The notes under the pieces: generated by a model
The model's input: the letters and a program-made list of their open reading frames with translations, nothing else
What the model was told of the DNA's origin: nothing
Database searches by the model: none
Assembly: GCF_021290985.1 (NCBI RefSeq)
Contig: NZ_JAJOYU010000015.1
Span: 1 to 64,000, forward strand
Origin: Rheinheimera soli
GTDB taxonomy: Bacteria; Pseudomonadota; Gammaproteobacteria; Enterobacterales; Alteromonadaceae
Direction: 5' to 3'
Length of the DNA stretch: 64,000 nucleotides
In this document: in pieces, positions 28,342 to 38,709 of the stretch
How positions within the stretch are numbered: the stretch's first letter is position 1
Layout of the letters: each line of letters starts with the position of its first letter
Translations under genes and position numbers: made by a program

Positions 28342-29385
28342 GTGAGCGAGCAAAAAACGTCGTTAAGTTACAAAGACGCTGGTGTGGATATTGATGCCGG
28401 TGAGGCCTTGGTTGACCGTATTAAAGGTGCGGTAAAACGCACAACCCGTAAAGAAGTAATGGGCGGTTTAGGCGGCTTTGGTGCTTTGTGTCAAATCCCT
28501 GCTGGCTATAAAGAGCCGGTACTTGTATCGGGCACTGACGGTGTGGGTACTAAACTGCGTCTGGCTATGGATTTAAAACGCCATGACAGCGTAGGTATCG
28601 ACTTAGTGGCCATGTGTGTCAACGACATTGTGGTTTCAGGTGCTGAACCTTTATTTTTCCTCGACTACTACGCCACAGGCAAGCTGGATGTAAATACCGC
28701 AGCTACTGTAGTTGAAGGTATTGCCAAAGGCTGTGAGCTGGCGGGTTGTGCTCTGGTCGGCGGTGAAACTGCTGAAATGCCAGGTATGTACCACGGTGAA
28801 GACTACGACATCGCAGGTTTTAGCGTAGGTGTGGTTGAGAAGTCTGAAATCATCGATGGCAGCAAAGTAAAAGCTGGCGATCAGCTAATTGCATTAGCTG
28901 CTTCAGGTCCTCATTCCAACGGTTTTTCGTTAATTCGTAAAGTGCTGGAAGTCAGCGGTCAGGATCCTCAAACTATGCTGGAAGGCAAAACTATTGCCGA
29001 TCACTTGTTAGAACCGACCCGCATTTATGTGAAAAACCTGCTGGCGTTGATTAAATCTATGCCGGTACATGCCTTGTGCCATATCACTGGCGGCGGTTTT
29101 TGGGAAAATATCCCACGTGTACTGCCAGAAAACACTCAGGCAAAAATCATCGAAAGCAGCTGGCAGTGGCCTGCTATTTTCAGCTGGTTACAGCAGCAAG
29201 GTAACGTCGAACGTCACGAAATGTACCGCACCTTTAACTGTGGTGTAGGCATGATAGTCGTAGTTCCTGCCACTCACTTAGATGCTGCTTTAGCCCAGTT
29301 AAAAGCAGCTGGCGAAAACGCCTGGCACTTAGGTGAAATTAATCAGGTTGCTGCCGACCAGGCTCAAGTTGTTATTGAAGGCTAA
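28342..29385 (+). CDS. purM: Phosphoribosylformylglycinamidine cyclo-ligase PurM
   Basis: This 347-aa AIR synthetase uses ATP to close the imidazole ring in purine synthesis. Hallmarks are [20 protein letters not shown] at the start, [34 protein letters not shown] and FNCGVGM. The start is a GTG at 28342 preceded by GGGG at 7 bases. An upstream TTG frame extension is not needed. purN follows 8 bases later. Confidence 0.97.
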   Translation: MSEQKTSLSYKDAGVDIDAGEALVDRIKGAVKRTTRKEVMGGLGGFGALCQIPAGYKEPVLVSGTDGVGTKLRLAMDLKRHDSVGIDLVAMCVNDIVVSGAEPLFFLDYYATGKLDVNTAATVVEGIAKGCELAGCALVGGETAEMPGMYHGEDYDIAGFSVGVVEKSEIIDGSKVKAGDQLIALAASGPHSNGFSLIRKVLEVSGQDPQTMLEGKTIADHLLEPTRIYVKNLLALIKSMPVHALCHITGGGFWENIPRVLPENTQAKIIESSWQWPAIFSWLQQQGNVERHEMYRTFNCGVGMIVVVPATHLDAALAQLKAAGENAWHLGEINQVAADQAQVVIEG

Positions 29386-29393
29386 ACCCATAC

Positions 29394-30044
29394 ATGAAAT
29401 CTATTGTGGTACTGATTTCAGGGAGTGGCTCCAATCTGCAGGCTATTTTAGATGCCTGCAGTGCTGGTTTTATCGCGGGTAAAGTCACAGCTGTTGTATC
29501 AAACAAAGCCAAAGCTTATGGTTTAGAGCGGGCAAAAAAAGCCGGAGCTAAAGCTCTGGTGCTGGACCATAAAGTCTATGCCGACCGGGCTTCTTATGAC
29601 CAAGCCTTGATTGAAACTATTGATCAACATCAGCCTGATTTGGTGGTGCTGGCTGGTTTTATGCGTATTTTAACGCCTGAATTTGTCCAGCATTATCAAG
29701 GCCGCTTACTGAATATTCATCCTTCGTTATTGCCGAAATACCAGGGCTTGAATACCCATCAGCGCGCTATTGATGCAGGGGACACTGAACATGGCTGCTC
29801 AGTGCATTTTGTTACTGCAGAGCTAGACGGCGGTCCTGTTATTTTGCAAGCCAAGGTTCCGGTTTTTCCGGGCGATGATGCGGACGCGGTGGCACAACGT
29901 GTACACGAGCAGGAACATCGTATTTATCCATTAGTTGTACGCTGGTTTTGTCAGAACCGTTTACAACAGCAGTCAGATAAGGCATTGTTAGATGGCCTTT
30001 TATTGTCTGACCATGGATATGCAAATGACCAGGATGACGAATAA
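29394..30044 (+). CDS. purN: Phosphoribosylglycinamide formyltransferase PurN
   Basis: This 216-aa enzyme uses 10-formyl-THF to formylate GAR in purine synthesis. It shows ISGSGSNLQAILDAC near the N-terminus. The catalytic block is LNIHPSLLPKYQGLNTHQRA, with HFVTAELDGGPVI (catalytic Asp) after it. It forms the conserved purM-purN pair. Its 3' end overlaps the start of the DUF3108 gene by about 11 bases. Confidence 0.97.
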   Translation: MKSIVVLISGSGSNLQAILDACSAGFIAGKVTAVVSNKAKAYGLERAKKAGAKALVLDHKVYADRASYDQALIETIDQHQPDLVVLAGFMRILTPEFVQHYQGRLLNIHPSLLPKYQGLNTHQRAIDAGDTEHGCSVHFVTAELDGGPVILQAKVPVFPGDDADAVAQRVHEQEHRIYPLVVRWFCQNRLQQQSDKALLDGLLLSDHGYANDQDDE

Positions 30045-30756
30045 ATGGCGCCTTAGTGCGTCATTTTTTTTACTCTTTTCAAGTCTTTTATCAGCTGAAG
30101 AACCTGCAGCTGCGCCTACAAACCAAATTTCACCTTTTGAAGCCAGTTACAACGTGCTGCGCTCTGATAAAAAACACGGTGAAGCCAAACGTTATGTCAA
30201 AGTCACTGAACAGGGTTACGAGTTGGGCTACAGCAGTGATATCAGTTGGCTGATTTTCACAGATAAACGCTCAGAACAATCCTTTTTCAGCATCAAAGAT
30301 GGCCGCATTCAGCCCAGCCGTTATGTAATGCAGCGCTCAGGCTCAGGCCCAAACCGTTATTACGAACTGAACCTGAATTGGGACACTAAAGAGTTAAGAG
30401 TTGAGAAAGCGAAAAAACTCAAAACTGTACAGTGGAATGAGCAATGGCTTGATCCCTTGAGTTACCACAGCCAACTGGCTCTGGATTTAAAAGCCGGCAA
30501 AACTGAATTTGTTTATCAGGTGCTGAACCGCCATGGTGAAGAGCGTAAATACAGTTTCAAAGTGGCTGGCGAAGAATGGTTATCCCTGCCCTACGGTAAA
30601 GTGAAGGCGGTACGAATTGAACGCACAGGCACAGGCCCCGACAAACAAGTATTAGCCTGGGTAGCACCGGAGCTGGATTATTTATTGGTGCGTTTATGGC
30701 AAGCGGAAGACAAGGTTGAACAGTTCGATATTCAGCTGGCAACTTTAAAGCAATAA
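30034..30756 (+). CDS. DUF3108 family exported protein
   Basis: This 240-aa protein has a signal peptide (MTNKWRLSASFFLLFSSLLS, cleavage near AEE) and a DUF3108 domain. Typical pieces are PFEASYNVLRS, DISWLIFTDKRSEQSFF and GKVKAVRIERTG. The family is usually found next to purMN in gammaproteobacteria and its function is unknown. The start at 30034 is chosen for the signal peptide; in-frame ATGs up to 42 bases earlier exist inside purN. It is probably periplasmic. Confidence 0.88.
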   Translation: MTNKWRLSASFFLLFSSLLSAEEPAAAPTNQISPFEASYNVLRSDKKHGEAKRYVKVTEQGYELGYSSDISWLIFTDKRSEQSFFSIKDGRIQPSRYVMQRSGSGPNRYYELNLNWDTKELRVEKAKKLKTVQWNEQWLDPLSYHSQLALDLKAGKTEFVYQVLNRHGEERKYSFKVAGEEWLSLPYGKVKAVRIERTGTGPDKQVLAWVAPELDYLLVRLWQAEDKVEQFDIQLATLKQ

Positions 30757-30777
30757 AAATATCTCAACCAGAGCCGC

Positions 30778-31542
30778 TTATTGCGGCTCTCCTGCTTTAA
30801 ACAGCTGTGCTTGCCCCGACGTCATCACCTGCCATTGTTCGTTTGAAGTCAGTGGCAAAGTAGCAATAATAGTCACCACATCTTTTTCTGTGGTTTCTTT
30901 TGAAAAATCTATATCCACATCCACATCGGACAACAGTGCCACCCCAAAAGGTGCTCTTCTGGTGATCCAGTGTAATTTGGTGCTGCAATAAGCCAGCAAG
31001 TAGTCGCCATCTGATATCAACAAATTAAAAACACCTAACTGCTGTAAAGCCGGACACAAGCTCGCCAGGTAATCAAAAGCCTGTTTCATATCAGCAGGTG
31101 GCGCAGGAAACTGTTGTTCAAGCGCATTGAGTAAATAACAAAACGCATGCTCGCTGTCGGTTTGTCCTACCACAAGATGTTTACCGGTCGCTAAAGTTTC
31201 AAAACCATGCAACTGACCATTGTGGGCATAAGTCCAGTACCGTCCCCATAAAGTTCGGGTAAAAGGATGGGTATTTTCAAGCCCTACTCCACCGCTGTTG
31301 GCTTGGCGGATATGCGCCACTACAGCAGTGCTTTTAATAGGGTAGTCACTGATAAGCCGCGCAATTTCCGACTGATAACTCGGATCGGCATCTTTAAAGG
31401 TACTGACACCTTTGCCCTGATAAAAAGCCACACCCCAGCCATCTTTATGTGGACCCGTTTTGCCACCGCGCTCTCTTAAGCCTTTAAAGCTAAAACAGAT
31501 GTCGGTCGGCACATTGGCTGACATTCCTAATAACTCACACAT
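30778..31542 (-). CDS. yafJ: Class II glutamine amidotransferase, YafJ-like
   Basis: This 254-aa Ntn-hydrolase-type amidotransferase has the nucleophile cysteine directly after the initiator Met (MCELLGMSANVP), with GGKTGPHKDGWG and AHIRQAN downstream. E. coli YafJ is 255 aa. The ammonia acceptor and the reaction are unknown. It is divergent from fadE, as yafJ and fadE are neighbours in E. coli too. An 8-bp hairpin (AGAGCCGC-TTATT-GCGGCTCT) overlaps its stop region. Confidence 0.9.
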   Translation of the reverse strand: MCELLGMSANVPTDICFSFKGLRERGGKTGPHKDGWGVAFYQGKGVSTFKDADPSYQSEIARLISDYPIKSTAVVAHIRQANSGGVGLENTHPFTRTLWGRYWTYAHNGQLHGFETLATGKHLVVGQTDSEHAFCYLLNALEQQFPAPPADMKQAFDYLASLCPALQQLGVFNLLISDGDYLLAYCSTKLHWITRRAPFGVALLSDVDVDIDFSKETTEKDVVTIIATLPLTSNEQWQVMTSGQAQLFKAGEPQ

Positions 31543-31669
31543 AAATCAGATAGCTTCCTATACTTGGTAACACGATACACTGAAGCTGCAACAAAAGTTG
31601 ACAGTAAACCAAACTGCAAAGTAAGGAATTACTTGCATCTTTGCAACAGGCACACTACTCTAAGGCCAC

Positions 31670-31686
31670 AGTGGTCTGACCTCTAG
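31670..31686. promoter_or_regulatory. FadR-like operator upstream of fadE
   Basis: AGTGGTCTGACCTCTAG lies 17 bases before the fadE start and overlaps the region just upstream of its Shine-Dalgarno. It keeps the TGGTCnGACCT core of the FadR operator as I recall it from E. coli fad genes. FadR represses beta-oxidation genes until long-chain acyl-CoA binds it. The site is seen; binding is inferred. Confidence 0.6.
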
Positions 31687-31702
31687 TTCTCAGGAGTAAA
31701 TT

Positions 31703-34165
31703 ATGGATGTGTTATTTTTTTGGGTAGCCTTGCTTGGCACAGTCGCCGTGCTCGCCTACCACAGAGCAAGTTTAACTATGTTTACAGCAGTTATCGCTGC
31801 TTTATTAGCTATCGCAACTTTCACTGATACAGTGGGTGTGGTCAGCTGGGTCCTGTTTTTAATAGTCGCAGTGCCGTTAAACGTCGCCAGCATACGCCAA
31901 CAGTACTTAACCAAGCCGCTGCTGAAGATGTACCGCAAAATTATGCCGGAAATGTCGACCACAGAAAAAGAAGCTATTGATGCCGGTACCACCTGGTGGG
32001 AAGGCGATTTATTCCGTGGCACGCCAGACTGGCACAAACTGCACAACTATCCAAAGCCACGTTTAAGTGCGGAAGAGCAGGCGTTTTTAGATGGCCCTTG
32101 TGAAGAATTACTGGCCATAGTAGACGATTGGCATACCACGCACGAACGTGCTGATTTATCACCAGAGGTGTATCAGTACCTGAAAGATCATGGCTTCTTT
32201 GCGATGATCATTAAAAAGCAATACGGTGGTCTGGAGTTTTCTGCTTATGCCCAGTCATGTGTACTGCAAAAATTAACCAGCAAAAGCATGGTGTTATCCA
32301 GCGTTGTTGGTGTGCCTAACTCTTTAGGCCCTGGTGAGCTGTTGCAACATTATGGCACTAAAGAGCAGCAGGACCACTACCTGCCTCGTTTAGCCAAAGG
32401 TTTAGAAATTCCTTGTTTTGCCTTAACAAGCCCAGAAGCAGGCTCTGATGCCGGCGCTATTCCGGACGTAGGTATAGTTTGTAAAAGCGAATGGGAAGGC
32501 CAGGAAATTATTGGTATGCGCCTGACCTGGAACAAGCGTTATATCACGCTGGCTCCTATTGCGACCGTATTGGGTTTAGCCTTCAAAATGCACGATCCGG
32601 ATGGCTTGTTAGGTGACAAAAAAGATTTGGGTATCACTTGTGCTTTGATCCCTGTCTCTACCCCAGGCGTTAAAATTGGCCGTCGTCACTTCCCGCTGAA
32701 CGTACCATTCCAGAATGGCCCTACTCAGGGTGAAGAAGTGTTTGTGCCACTGGATTACATCATAGGTGGTCCGAAGATGGCTGGTCAGGGCTGGCGTATG
32801 CTGGTGGAATGTTTGTCTGTAGGCCGTGCTATCACACTGCCGTCAAACAGCACTGGTGGTATCAAAGCTGCAGCCTTAATGACAGGTGCTTATGCCCGCA
32901 TTCGTCGTCAGTTCAAACTGCCTATTGGTAAAATGGAAGGTATTGAAGAAGCATTAGCCCGTATTGGTGGTTACGCCTACATGGCAGAAGCTTCTACGAC
33001 TATGTCAGTAGGTTCTATCGATTTAGGTGAAAAGCCTTCTGTTATTTCAGCCATCACCAAGTTCCATATGACGGAGCGTATGCGTCAGGCCATTATTGAT
33101 GCGATGGATATTCATGGTGGTAAAGGCATCTGTATGGGCCCGAACAACTATTTAGCACGCGGTTATCAGGGCGCTCCTGTAGCAATCACTGTGGAAGGCG
33201 CCAATATTCTGACCCGTAATATGATTATTTATGGTCAGGGTGCAATTCGTTGCCATCCATTTGTATTGGCTGAATTACAGGCTGCTGGTTTAGAAGATGA
33301 ACGTGCCGCTGTTACTGCTTTTGATCATGCTTTATTTGGTCATATTGGTTTTAGCATCAGCAACTTCTTCCGTGCTTTATGGTTAGGCTTAAGCAATTCA
33401 GCCTTTTCTTCAAGCCCTTATGCAGATGCAACAGCTAAATACTACAAACAAATGAACAGATACAGTGCTGCCTTGGCGTTAATGTCTGATGTGGCTATGG
33501 GCACCATGGGTGGTGACTTAAAACGCCGTGAGCGTATCTCTGCCCGTTTAGGCGATATGTTGTCGATGTTGTATCTGACCTCTTCTGTACTGAAACGTTA
33601 TAACGACGATGGTCGTCCGGCACAGGATTTACCTTTAGTACAATGGGCTTGTGAAGACAATATGTACAAAGCTCAGGTGGCTTTGGATGAAATGCTGGAT
33701 AACTTCCCGAATCGAGTTGTAGGTTCTGTCCTTGGCAAGCTGTTATTCCCTTGGGGTCGCACTTTACGCAAGCCTTCTGATCAGCTGGATCATCAAGTGT
33801 CCCGTATTATGCAGACTCCTTGTGAAGCCCGCAGTCGCTTAGGTACTAATCTTTACCTGACGCTGGAGCCAAACAACCAGATCGGTTTAATTGAAAAAGC
33901 CCTGACTGATATTCTGGCCGCTGAGCCTATCTTCGATAAAGTGGTGCATGCAGCGAATAAACGCCTGCCATTCTTCCGCTTACACGAAGTCGCAGCTTTA
34001 GGCTTAGAGCTGGGTGTGATCACTGAAGCTGAAGCAGAGAAGCTGCGAGTAGCTGAACAAGGCCGCCTGCATACCATCAACGTGGATGATTTTGACCCAC
34101 TGGAACTGGCTGCTGATAAGTCTTTGTTTGATAAAAAACCAAAAGCGAAGTCTGTTGCCGCATAA
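31703..34165 (+). CDS. fadE: Acyl-CoA dehydrogenase FadE
   Basis: This 820-aa enzyme, close in length to E. coli FadE (814 aa), carries out the first step of fatty-acid beta-oxidation. Two hydrophobic segments at the N-terminus (about 3-17 and 22-55) suggest membrane association. The dehydrogenase core shows [16 protein letters not shown], then [10 protein letters not shown] and [24 protein letters not shown], typical of the FadE subfamily with DUF1974 at the C-terminus. CAGGAG precedes the ATG. It is probably controlled by FadR. Confidence 0.96.
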   Translation: MDVLFFWVALLGTVAVLAYHRASLTMFTAVIAALLAIATFTDTVGVVSWVLFLIVAVPLNVASIRQQYLTKPLLKMYRKIMPEMSTTEKEAIDAGTTWWEGDLFRGTPDWHKLHNYPKPRLSAEEQAFLDGPCEELLAIVDDWHTTHERADLSPEVYQYLKDHGFFAMIIKKQYGGLEFSAYAQSCVLQKLTSKSMVLSSVVGVPNSLGPGELLQHYGTKEQQDHYLPRLAKGLEIPCFALTSPEAGSDAGAIPDVGIVCKSEWEGQEIIGMRLTWNKRYITLAPIATVLGLAFKMHDPDGLLGDKKDLGITCALIPVSTPGVKIGRRHFPLNVPFQNGPTQGEEVFVPLDYIIGGPKMAGQGWRMLVECLSVGRAITLPSNSTGGIKAAALMTGAYARIRRQFKLPIGKMEGIEEALARIGGYAYMAEASTTMSVGSIDLGEKPSVISAITKFHMTERMRQAIIDAMDIHGGKGICMGPNNYLARGYQGAPVAITVEGANILTRNMIIYGQGAIRCHPFVLAELQAAGLEDERAAVTAFDHALFGHIGFSISNFFRALWLGLSNSAFSSSPYADATAKYYKQMNRYSAALALMSDVAMGTMGGDLKRRERISARLGDMLSMLYLTSSVLKRYNDDGRPAQDLPLVQWACEDNMYKAQVALDEMLDNFPNRVVGSVLGKLLFPWGRTLRKPSDQLDHQVSRIMQTPCEARSRLGTNLYLTLEPNNQIGLIEKALTDILAAEPIFDKVVHAANKRLPFFRLHEVAALGLELGVITEAEAEKLRVAEQGRLHTINVDDFDPLELAADKSLFDKKPKAKSVAA

Positions 34166-34184
34166 GCTGCAATAGCTCACATCG

Positions 34185-34209
34185 AGCCTGCCCTGCGCAG
34201 GCTTTTTTT
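34185..34209 (+). terminator. Terminator after fadE
   Basis: AGCCTGC-CCTGC-GCAGGCT, a perfect 7-bp stem, runs into TTTTTT about 20 bases after the fadE stop. Confidence 0.85.
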
Positions 34210-34344
34210 ATGCCTGTGAAAATAAATGGATCAGAAAACTAAATAAGGAAAAACCTAATAGAGCCAGAGGATTATTTAACAGAGAGCAGAGATGACGAAG
34301 AATTGTTGTCTGTGACGTCGCAACTTTTCAGAACGCCAGAAAGC

Positions 34345-34366
34345 AAAAAACAGCATTGCTGCTGTT
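34345..34366 (-). terminator. Terminator of the Pro-His-Arg-Pro tRNA cluster
   Basis: On the minus strand AACAGCA-GCAA-TGCTGTT is followed by TTTT, 20 bases beyond the last tRNA. Bases 34210-34344 show nothing I can support. Confidence 0.7.
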
Positions 34367-34385
34367 ATTGTTTTTACTGGGAGAA

Positions 34386-34462
34386 TGGTCGGTGATGCAA
34401 GATTCGAACTTGCGACCCCTTGGACCCAAACCAAGTGCGCTACCAAGCTGCGCTAATCACCG
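34386..34462 (-). tRNA. tRNA-Pro(TGG), distal copy
   Basis: A 77-nt tRNA with acceptor CGGTGAT/ATCACCG, discriminator A and an encoded CCA. The anticodon loop TTTGGGT is closed by CTTGG/CCAAG. It is identical to the copy at 34692-34768 and is the last gene of the cluster. Confidence 0.96.
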
Positions 34463-34482
34463 ACATATAAACCAGTCTAAAA

Positions 34483-34559
34483 TGGGGTGGCTGATGGGGC
34501 TCGAACCCACGACAACCGGAATCACAATCCGGGACTCTACCAACTGAGCTACAGCCACC
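34483..34559 (-). tRNA. tRNA-His(GTG)
   Basis: A 77-nt tRNA with the histidine-specific extra G-1 paired to C73 and anticodon GTG in loop TTGTGAT. The body closely resembles E. coli tRNA-His. CCA is encoded. Confidence 0.96.
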
Positions 34560-34585
34560 ACGGTAGAACTTTACTAATGTTGCAA

Positions 34586-34662
<77 letters not shown>

Positions 34663-34691
34663 CAAATTCGAGGCCGCTAGGCTCTCTTAAA

Positions 34692-34768
34692 TGGTCGGTG
34701 ATGCAAGATTCGAACTTGCGACCCCTTGGACCCAAACCAAGTGCGCTACCAAGCTGCGCTAATCACCG
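34692..34768 (-). tRNA. tRNA-Pro(TGG), promoter-proximal copy
   Basis: Identical in sequence to the tRNA-Pro at 34386-34462 and first in the transcript. The identical flanking base pairs (G before and T-rich leader) suggest a recent duplication around the His-Arg pair. Confidence 0.96.
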
Positions 34769-34797
34769 ACTTCGCTACACTACTGCAACGGGGCGGA

Positions 34798-34826
34798 ATA
34801 TTACAGCCCAACCCTTGGAGCGTCAA
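34798..34826 (-). promoter_or_regulatory. Promoter of the Pro-Arg-His-Pro tRNA cluster
   Basis: On the minus strand TTGACG and TAATAT are separated by 17 bases and followed by a GC-rich discriminator (TCCGCCCCG). This is the best stable-RNA promoter in the window. Bases 34827-35011 before folD hold no gene and no obvious signal. Confidence 0.65.
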
Positions 34827-35011
34827 ACCTTTTTTGCAGCTAAAAAACTGATTGCTTAATATTTGAACCCATTTGCTGTAAAAGGCATCAATAGCGCGAA
34901 AATATGCTGATTTTTTAACTTTTTACGCCACTTAAACTGATCTGCTTGGCCTCTTTGACGTAGCTGTGCGAAAATACAAATCCTCAGGTTTCAGGTCAAT
35001 AGAGCAGTTTT

Positions 35012-35869
35012 ATGGCAGCACAAATCATAGATGGCAAAGCGGTAGCTCAATCTACCCGTCAACAGGTCGCATTAAGAGTTCAGCAACGCCTCGCAGCAGG
35101 GAAAAGAGCTCCTGGCCTTGCGGTAGTACTGGTAGGTATGGATGCAGCCTCTCAGGTCTATGTAGGCAGTAAACGTAAAGCCTGTGAAGAAGTAGGTTTT
35201 GAATCTTTTTCTTACGACTTGCCGTCTAGCACAACACAGCAAGAGCTATTTGATTTAATCGACAGTTTAAACGCCGATAAAAAAGTAGACGGCATTCTGG
35301 TGCAATTGCCTTTGCCTGCTGGTTTAGACGCTTCGGCTATTCTGGAACGCATTCATCCACTGAAAGATGTCGATGGTTTTCACCCGTACAATATAGGCCG
35401 TTTAGCGCAACGTATGCCTGCCCTGCGCCCTTGTACACCAAAAGGCATCATTAAGCTGCTGCAAAGCACCGGTATTCAAATCCGTGGTATGGATGCTGTA
35501 GTGGTAGGCGCATCGAACATTGTAGGCCGCCCTATGGCGTTGGAGCTGTTATTAGCTGGTTGTACTACCACTGTCTGTCATAAGTTCACCAAACAGCTGG
35601 AACAGCATGTACGCCGCGCTGATTTAGTGGTGGTGGCTGTAGGTAAGCCTGAATTTATTCCAGGCGACTGGATTAAGCCTGGAGCGCTGGTGATTGATGT
35701 CGGTATTAACCGTTTAGAATCCGGCAAACTGGTCGGTGACGTTGAATTTGATAAAGCCAAAGAGCATGCGCGTTTTATTACGCCAGTGCCAGGTGGTGTA
35801 GGCCCTATGACAGTAGCCTGCCTGATTGAAAATACCTTAGAAGCTTGTGAGCAGTTCCACGATCAATAG
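35012..35869 (+). CDS. folD: Methylenetetrahydrofolate dehydrogenase/cyclohydrolase FolD
   Basis: This 285-aa bifunctional enzyme interconverts methylene-, methenyl- and 10-formyl-THF. Hallmarks are [20 protein letters not shown] (catalytic Lys), [32 protein letters not shown] (NADP site) and the C-terminal [11 protein letters not shown]. The length is close to E. coli FolD (288 aa). It supplies 10-formyl-THF to PurN. Confidence 0.97.
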   Translation: MAAQIIDGKAVAQSTRQQVALRVQQRLAAGKRAPGLAVVLVGMDAASQVYVGSKRKACEEVGFESFSYDLPSSTTQQELFDLIDSLNADKKVDGILVQLPLPAGLDASAILERIHPLKDVDGFHPYNIGRLAQRMPALRPCTPKGIIKLLQSTGIQIRGMDAVVVGASNIVGRPMALELLLAGCTTTVCHKFTKQLEQHVRRADLVVVAVGKPEFIPGDWIKPGALVIDVGINRLESGKLVGDVEFDKAKEHARFITPVPGGVGPMTVACLIENTLEACEQFHDQ

Positions 35870-35895
35870 TCAGATACAGGCACGAAGTAGATATG

Positions 35896-35923
35896 GGGCA
35901 GAGTTAACGCTCTGCCCTTTTTT
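35896..35923 (+). terminator. Terminator after folD
   Basis: GGGCAGAG-TTAACG-CTCTGCCC is followed by TTTTTT, between the convergent folD and cysS genes. Confidence 0.85.
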
Positions 35924-35934
35924 ATTGGAGACTA

Positions 35935-37314
35935 TTAACCCCGACGCCAGGTGGTAACACCTGCTTTATCTTCCAGAATAATACCCTTAGCCACCAAAGC
36001 GTCACGGGCAGCATCAGCTGCAGCCCAGTCTTTGTTAGCCCGTGCTGTATTACGTTGCGCTATTAAAGCTTCAATTTCAGAAACATCATCAGAATCTGTG
36101 CCTGATTGTAAAAAAGTCTCTGCATCGCCCTGCAAAATACCCATCACACTGCCGAGTTTAATTAATAAGCCCGCAAGCTGTGAAGCTTTGGCTGGATCTG
36201 TGGCTTTTTCTTTGTTGATATCACGCGCCAGTTCAAATAACACAGGCAAAGCCAGGGCCGTATTGAAGTCGTCATCCATAGCAGCACGGAAGGTTTTGAC
36301 ATAGTCGTTATTCATATCGACGTCTGTCGCAGGTACGACTTCTCGTAGGGCGGTATACAAACGGCCTAAAGCTGAATGCGCCTGCAGTAAATTCTCTGCC
36401 GAATAGTTCAGCTGGCTGCGGTAATGGCTGGAGATCAGGAAATAACGCACAGCTTCAGCGTTGTAATCTGCCAGCACATCTTTCACAGTAAAGAAGTTGC
36501 CTAAAGATTTAGACATTTTTTCTTTATCCACCTGCACCATACCTGTATGGATCCAGGTATTGACGTACGGCGTGTCATGAGCGCAGCAAGACTGAGCAAT
36601 TTCATTTTCATGGTGCGGGAACTGTAAATCTGAACCACCACCGTGAATATCAAAATGTTTGCCTAAGTGTTTTGCACTCATAGCCGAACATTCAATATGC
36701 CAGCCAGGACGCCCCTCGCCCCATGGCGATGACCAGCTTGGCTCATTTGGTTTAGCCATTTTCCACAAGACAAAATCCAGCGGATCGTCTTTGGCCTGAT
36801 CAATTTCCACCCGGGCGCCAGATTGCAACATGTCCAGATTCTGTTGACTCAACTGTCCATAAGCTGCGTACTTGCTGACATCAAACAGCACATCACCGTC
36901 AGAGGCTATATAGGCATACCCTTTAGCCACTAAGGTTTCTATCAGCTCAATAATTTCGGCCATATGAGTAGTGACTCGGGGTTCAATATCGGCAGGCATT
37001 AACCCCAGCGCATTAAAGTCATCATGCATAGCAACCGTATAGCGGGCCGTTAATGCGTCACAGCTTTCACCGTTTTCATTGGCTCTTTTGATAATTTTGT
37101 CGTCTACATCTGTGATGTTACGCACATAAGTGACGTCATAACCGCTGAAACGTAGGTAACGGTTCATTACATCAAAAGCAACATAAGTACGGGCGTGGCC
37201 AACATGACAGAAATCATAAATAGTGATGCCGCAGACATACATAGAAACTTTGCCAGGCACTAAAGGCACAAAGGACTCTTTTTTACGGGTCAGGGTATTA
37301 AAAATCTGCAGCAT
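35935..37314 (-). CDS. cysS: Cysteinyl-tRNA synthetase
   Basis: This 459-aa class I synthetase has the HIGH-like motif CHVGHART at about 35-42 and KMSKSLGN at about 266-273. The zinc ligands include the first CGITIYD cysteine and the HIECSAMS and HHENEIAQS segments. The length equals E. coli CysS (461 aa). It has a GAGGAG ribosome site and is divergent from ppiB. Confidence 0.98.
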   Translation of the reverse strand: MLQIFNTLTRKKESFVPLVPGKVSMYVCGITIYDFCHVGHARTYVAFDVMNRYLRFSGYDVTYVRNITDVDDKIIKRANENGESCDALTARYTVAMHDDFNALGLMPADIEPRVTTHMAEIIELIETLVAKGYAYIASDGDVLFDVSKYAAYGQLSQQNLDMLQSGARVEIDQAKDDPLDFVLWKMAKPNEPSWSSPWGEGRPGWHIECSAMSAKHLGKHFDIHGGGSDLQFPHHENEIAQSCCAHDTPYVNTWIHTGMVQVDKEKMSKSLGNFFTVKDVLADYNAEAVRYFLISSHYRSQLNYSAENLLQAHSALGRLYTALREVVPATDVDMNNDYVKTFRAAMDDDFNTALALPVLFELARDINKEKATDPAKASQLAGLLIKLGSVMGILQGDAETFLQSGTDSDDVSEIEALIAQRNTARANKDWAAADAARDALVAKGIILEDKAGVTTWRRG

Positions 37315-37395
37315 GGGCTCCTCGGGAAATCATCAAATCATCGGTCACAAAGTGCAACAGTGTAACATTAGCAAATGTCTTGAGCTATCCTCGCT

Positions 37396-37423
37396 TTGTG
37401 ATCTCCAATAGCTGCGGTACACT
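37396..37423 (+). promoter_or_regulatory. Possible ppiB-lpxH promoter
   Basis: TTGTGA and TACACT are separated by 16 bases, ending 30 bases before the ppiB ATG in the cysS/ppiB divergent gap. Confidence 0.4.
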
Positions 37424-37453
37424 ATCGCCGTTTTTAAGCCATAGGAGATGATC

Positions 37454-37948
37454 ATGGTTAGCTTACATACCAATTTTGGTGTTATTAAACTGGCATTATT
37501 TGCCGACAAAGCCCCTGCAACAGTCGAAAACTTTCTGAATTACGTCAAAGAAGGTTTTTATGACAACACCATTTTTCACCGTGTGATCAATGGCTTTATG
37601 ATCCAGGGCGGCGGTTTTACTCCTGACATGGAACAAAAAGAGCCGGGCAAACCAATCAAAAACGAAGCAAATAACAAAGTGGCTAACAAAGCAGGTACTG
37701 TGGCTATGGCCCGCACCAGCGACCCACATTCTGCGACTTGCCAGTTCTTTATCAACGTGGCCAACAACGACTTTTTAGATTTCAGCTCTGAAACCTCTCA
37801 GGGTTGGGGTTACTGTGTATTCGGCGAAGTAGTCGAAGGCATGGATGTGATCAACAAAATCAAAACTGTGTCTACAGGACGCAAGTTTGGTCATGCTGAT
37901 GTACCAAACGATGCTGTGATCATCGAAAAAGCAGAAATCCATGGCTAA
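37454..37948 (+). CDS. ppiB: Peptidyl-prolyl cis-trans isomerase B (cyclophilin)
   Basis: This 164-aa cytoplasmic cyclophilin speeds proline isomerization. Hallmarks are [15 protein letters not shown] (catalytic Arg), [20 protein letters not shown] and the [12 protein letters not shown] block. The second ATG (37454) is chosen because GGAG lies 6 bases before it and the length equals E. coli PpiB (164 aa). An ATG at 37448 abuts the ribosome site. It overlaps lpxH by 8 bases, as in E. coli, where ppiB precedes lpxH. Confidence 0.96.
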   Translation: MVSLHTNFGVIKLALFADKAPATVENFLNYVKEGFYDNTIFHRVINGFMIQGGGFTPDMEQKEPGKPIKNEANNKVANKAGTVAMARTSDPHSATCQFFINVANNDFLDFSSETSQGWGYCVFGEVVEGMDVINKIKTVSTGRKFGHADVPNDAVIIEKAEIHG

Positions 37949-38690
37949 AGGCCACAGCCTTTTTATTGCCGATCTGCATTTAAGCGAACAACGCCCGGAT
38001 ATTACCGCGGCGTTTTTGCTTTTTTTACAGCAAAAAGCAGCAGAGGCTGATGCTTTGTATATTCTGGGCGACTTGTTTGAAGTCTGGATTGGTGACGATA
38101 ACCCCTCGCCTTTACTGACTGAAGTTGCTGCTGCCATCAAAGCTTTAACCGACAGCGCGATACCGGTCTATTTTTGCCACGGCAACAGAGACTTTTTACT
38201 CGGCCAAAAATTTGCCAGGCGCTCCGGCATGCAGTTGCTTGCTCCTCTGACTGTGGTTGATTTATATGGCACCCCAACTTTACTGATGCACGGAGATTCG
38301 CTCTGCACTCTGGATATTGGTTATCAGAAGTTCCGGGCCTGGTGGGATCAGAAATGGTGGCAAAAACTGATTTTGTCTTTACCACTGTGGTACCGCCAAC
38401 ATCTGGCGCGTAAAGCACGTCGTGTCAGTGCTATGGATAAAAAAGGAAAAACATCGGAAATTATGGATGTAACGCCGGATGAAGTCCCCAAAGTGATGGC
38501 TCAATATCAGGTGCAGCATTTAATTCACGGCCATACCCACAGGCCTGCAGTGCATGCATTGCAATTGGCCGATGGCATATCAGCGCAACGTTATGTGTTA
38601 GGGGACTGGTACAGTCAGAGTTCTTATCTGGATGTATCAGCCGGCGCTTGGCAACTACACTTTAACGCCCTGCCCCAGATTTCAGAATAA
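37941..38690 (+). CDS. lpxH: UDP-2,3-diacylglucosamine pyrophosphatase LpxH
   Basis: This 249-aa calcineurin-like phosphoesterase releases lipid X in lipid A synthesis at the inner membrane. The metal ligands appear in [31 protein letters not shown] and LIHGHTHRP. The length is near E. coli LpxH (240 aa). It overlaps ppiB and is probably translated by coupling. Confidence 0.96.
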   Translation: MAKGHSLFIADLHLSEQRPDITAAFLLFLQQKAAEADALYILGDLFEVWIGDDNPSPLLTEVAAAIKALTDSAIPVYFCHGNRDFLLGQKFARRSGMQLLAPLTVVDLYGTPTLLMHGDSLCTLDIGYQKFRAWWDQKWWQKLILSLPLWYRQHLARKARRVSAMDKKGKTSEIMDVTPDEVPKVMAQYQVQHLIHGHTHRPAVHALQLADGISAQRYVLGDWYSQSSYLDVSAGAWQLHFNALPQISE

Positions 38691-38709
38691 ACAGCGTACC
38701 GAGATCTTT

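Noticed and set aside
30765-30790. AGAGCCGC hairpin at the end of yafJ as a terminator
   Set aside because: The stem is perfect but neither strand has a T-run directly after it, so I mention it only under yafJ.
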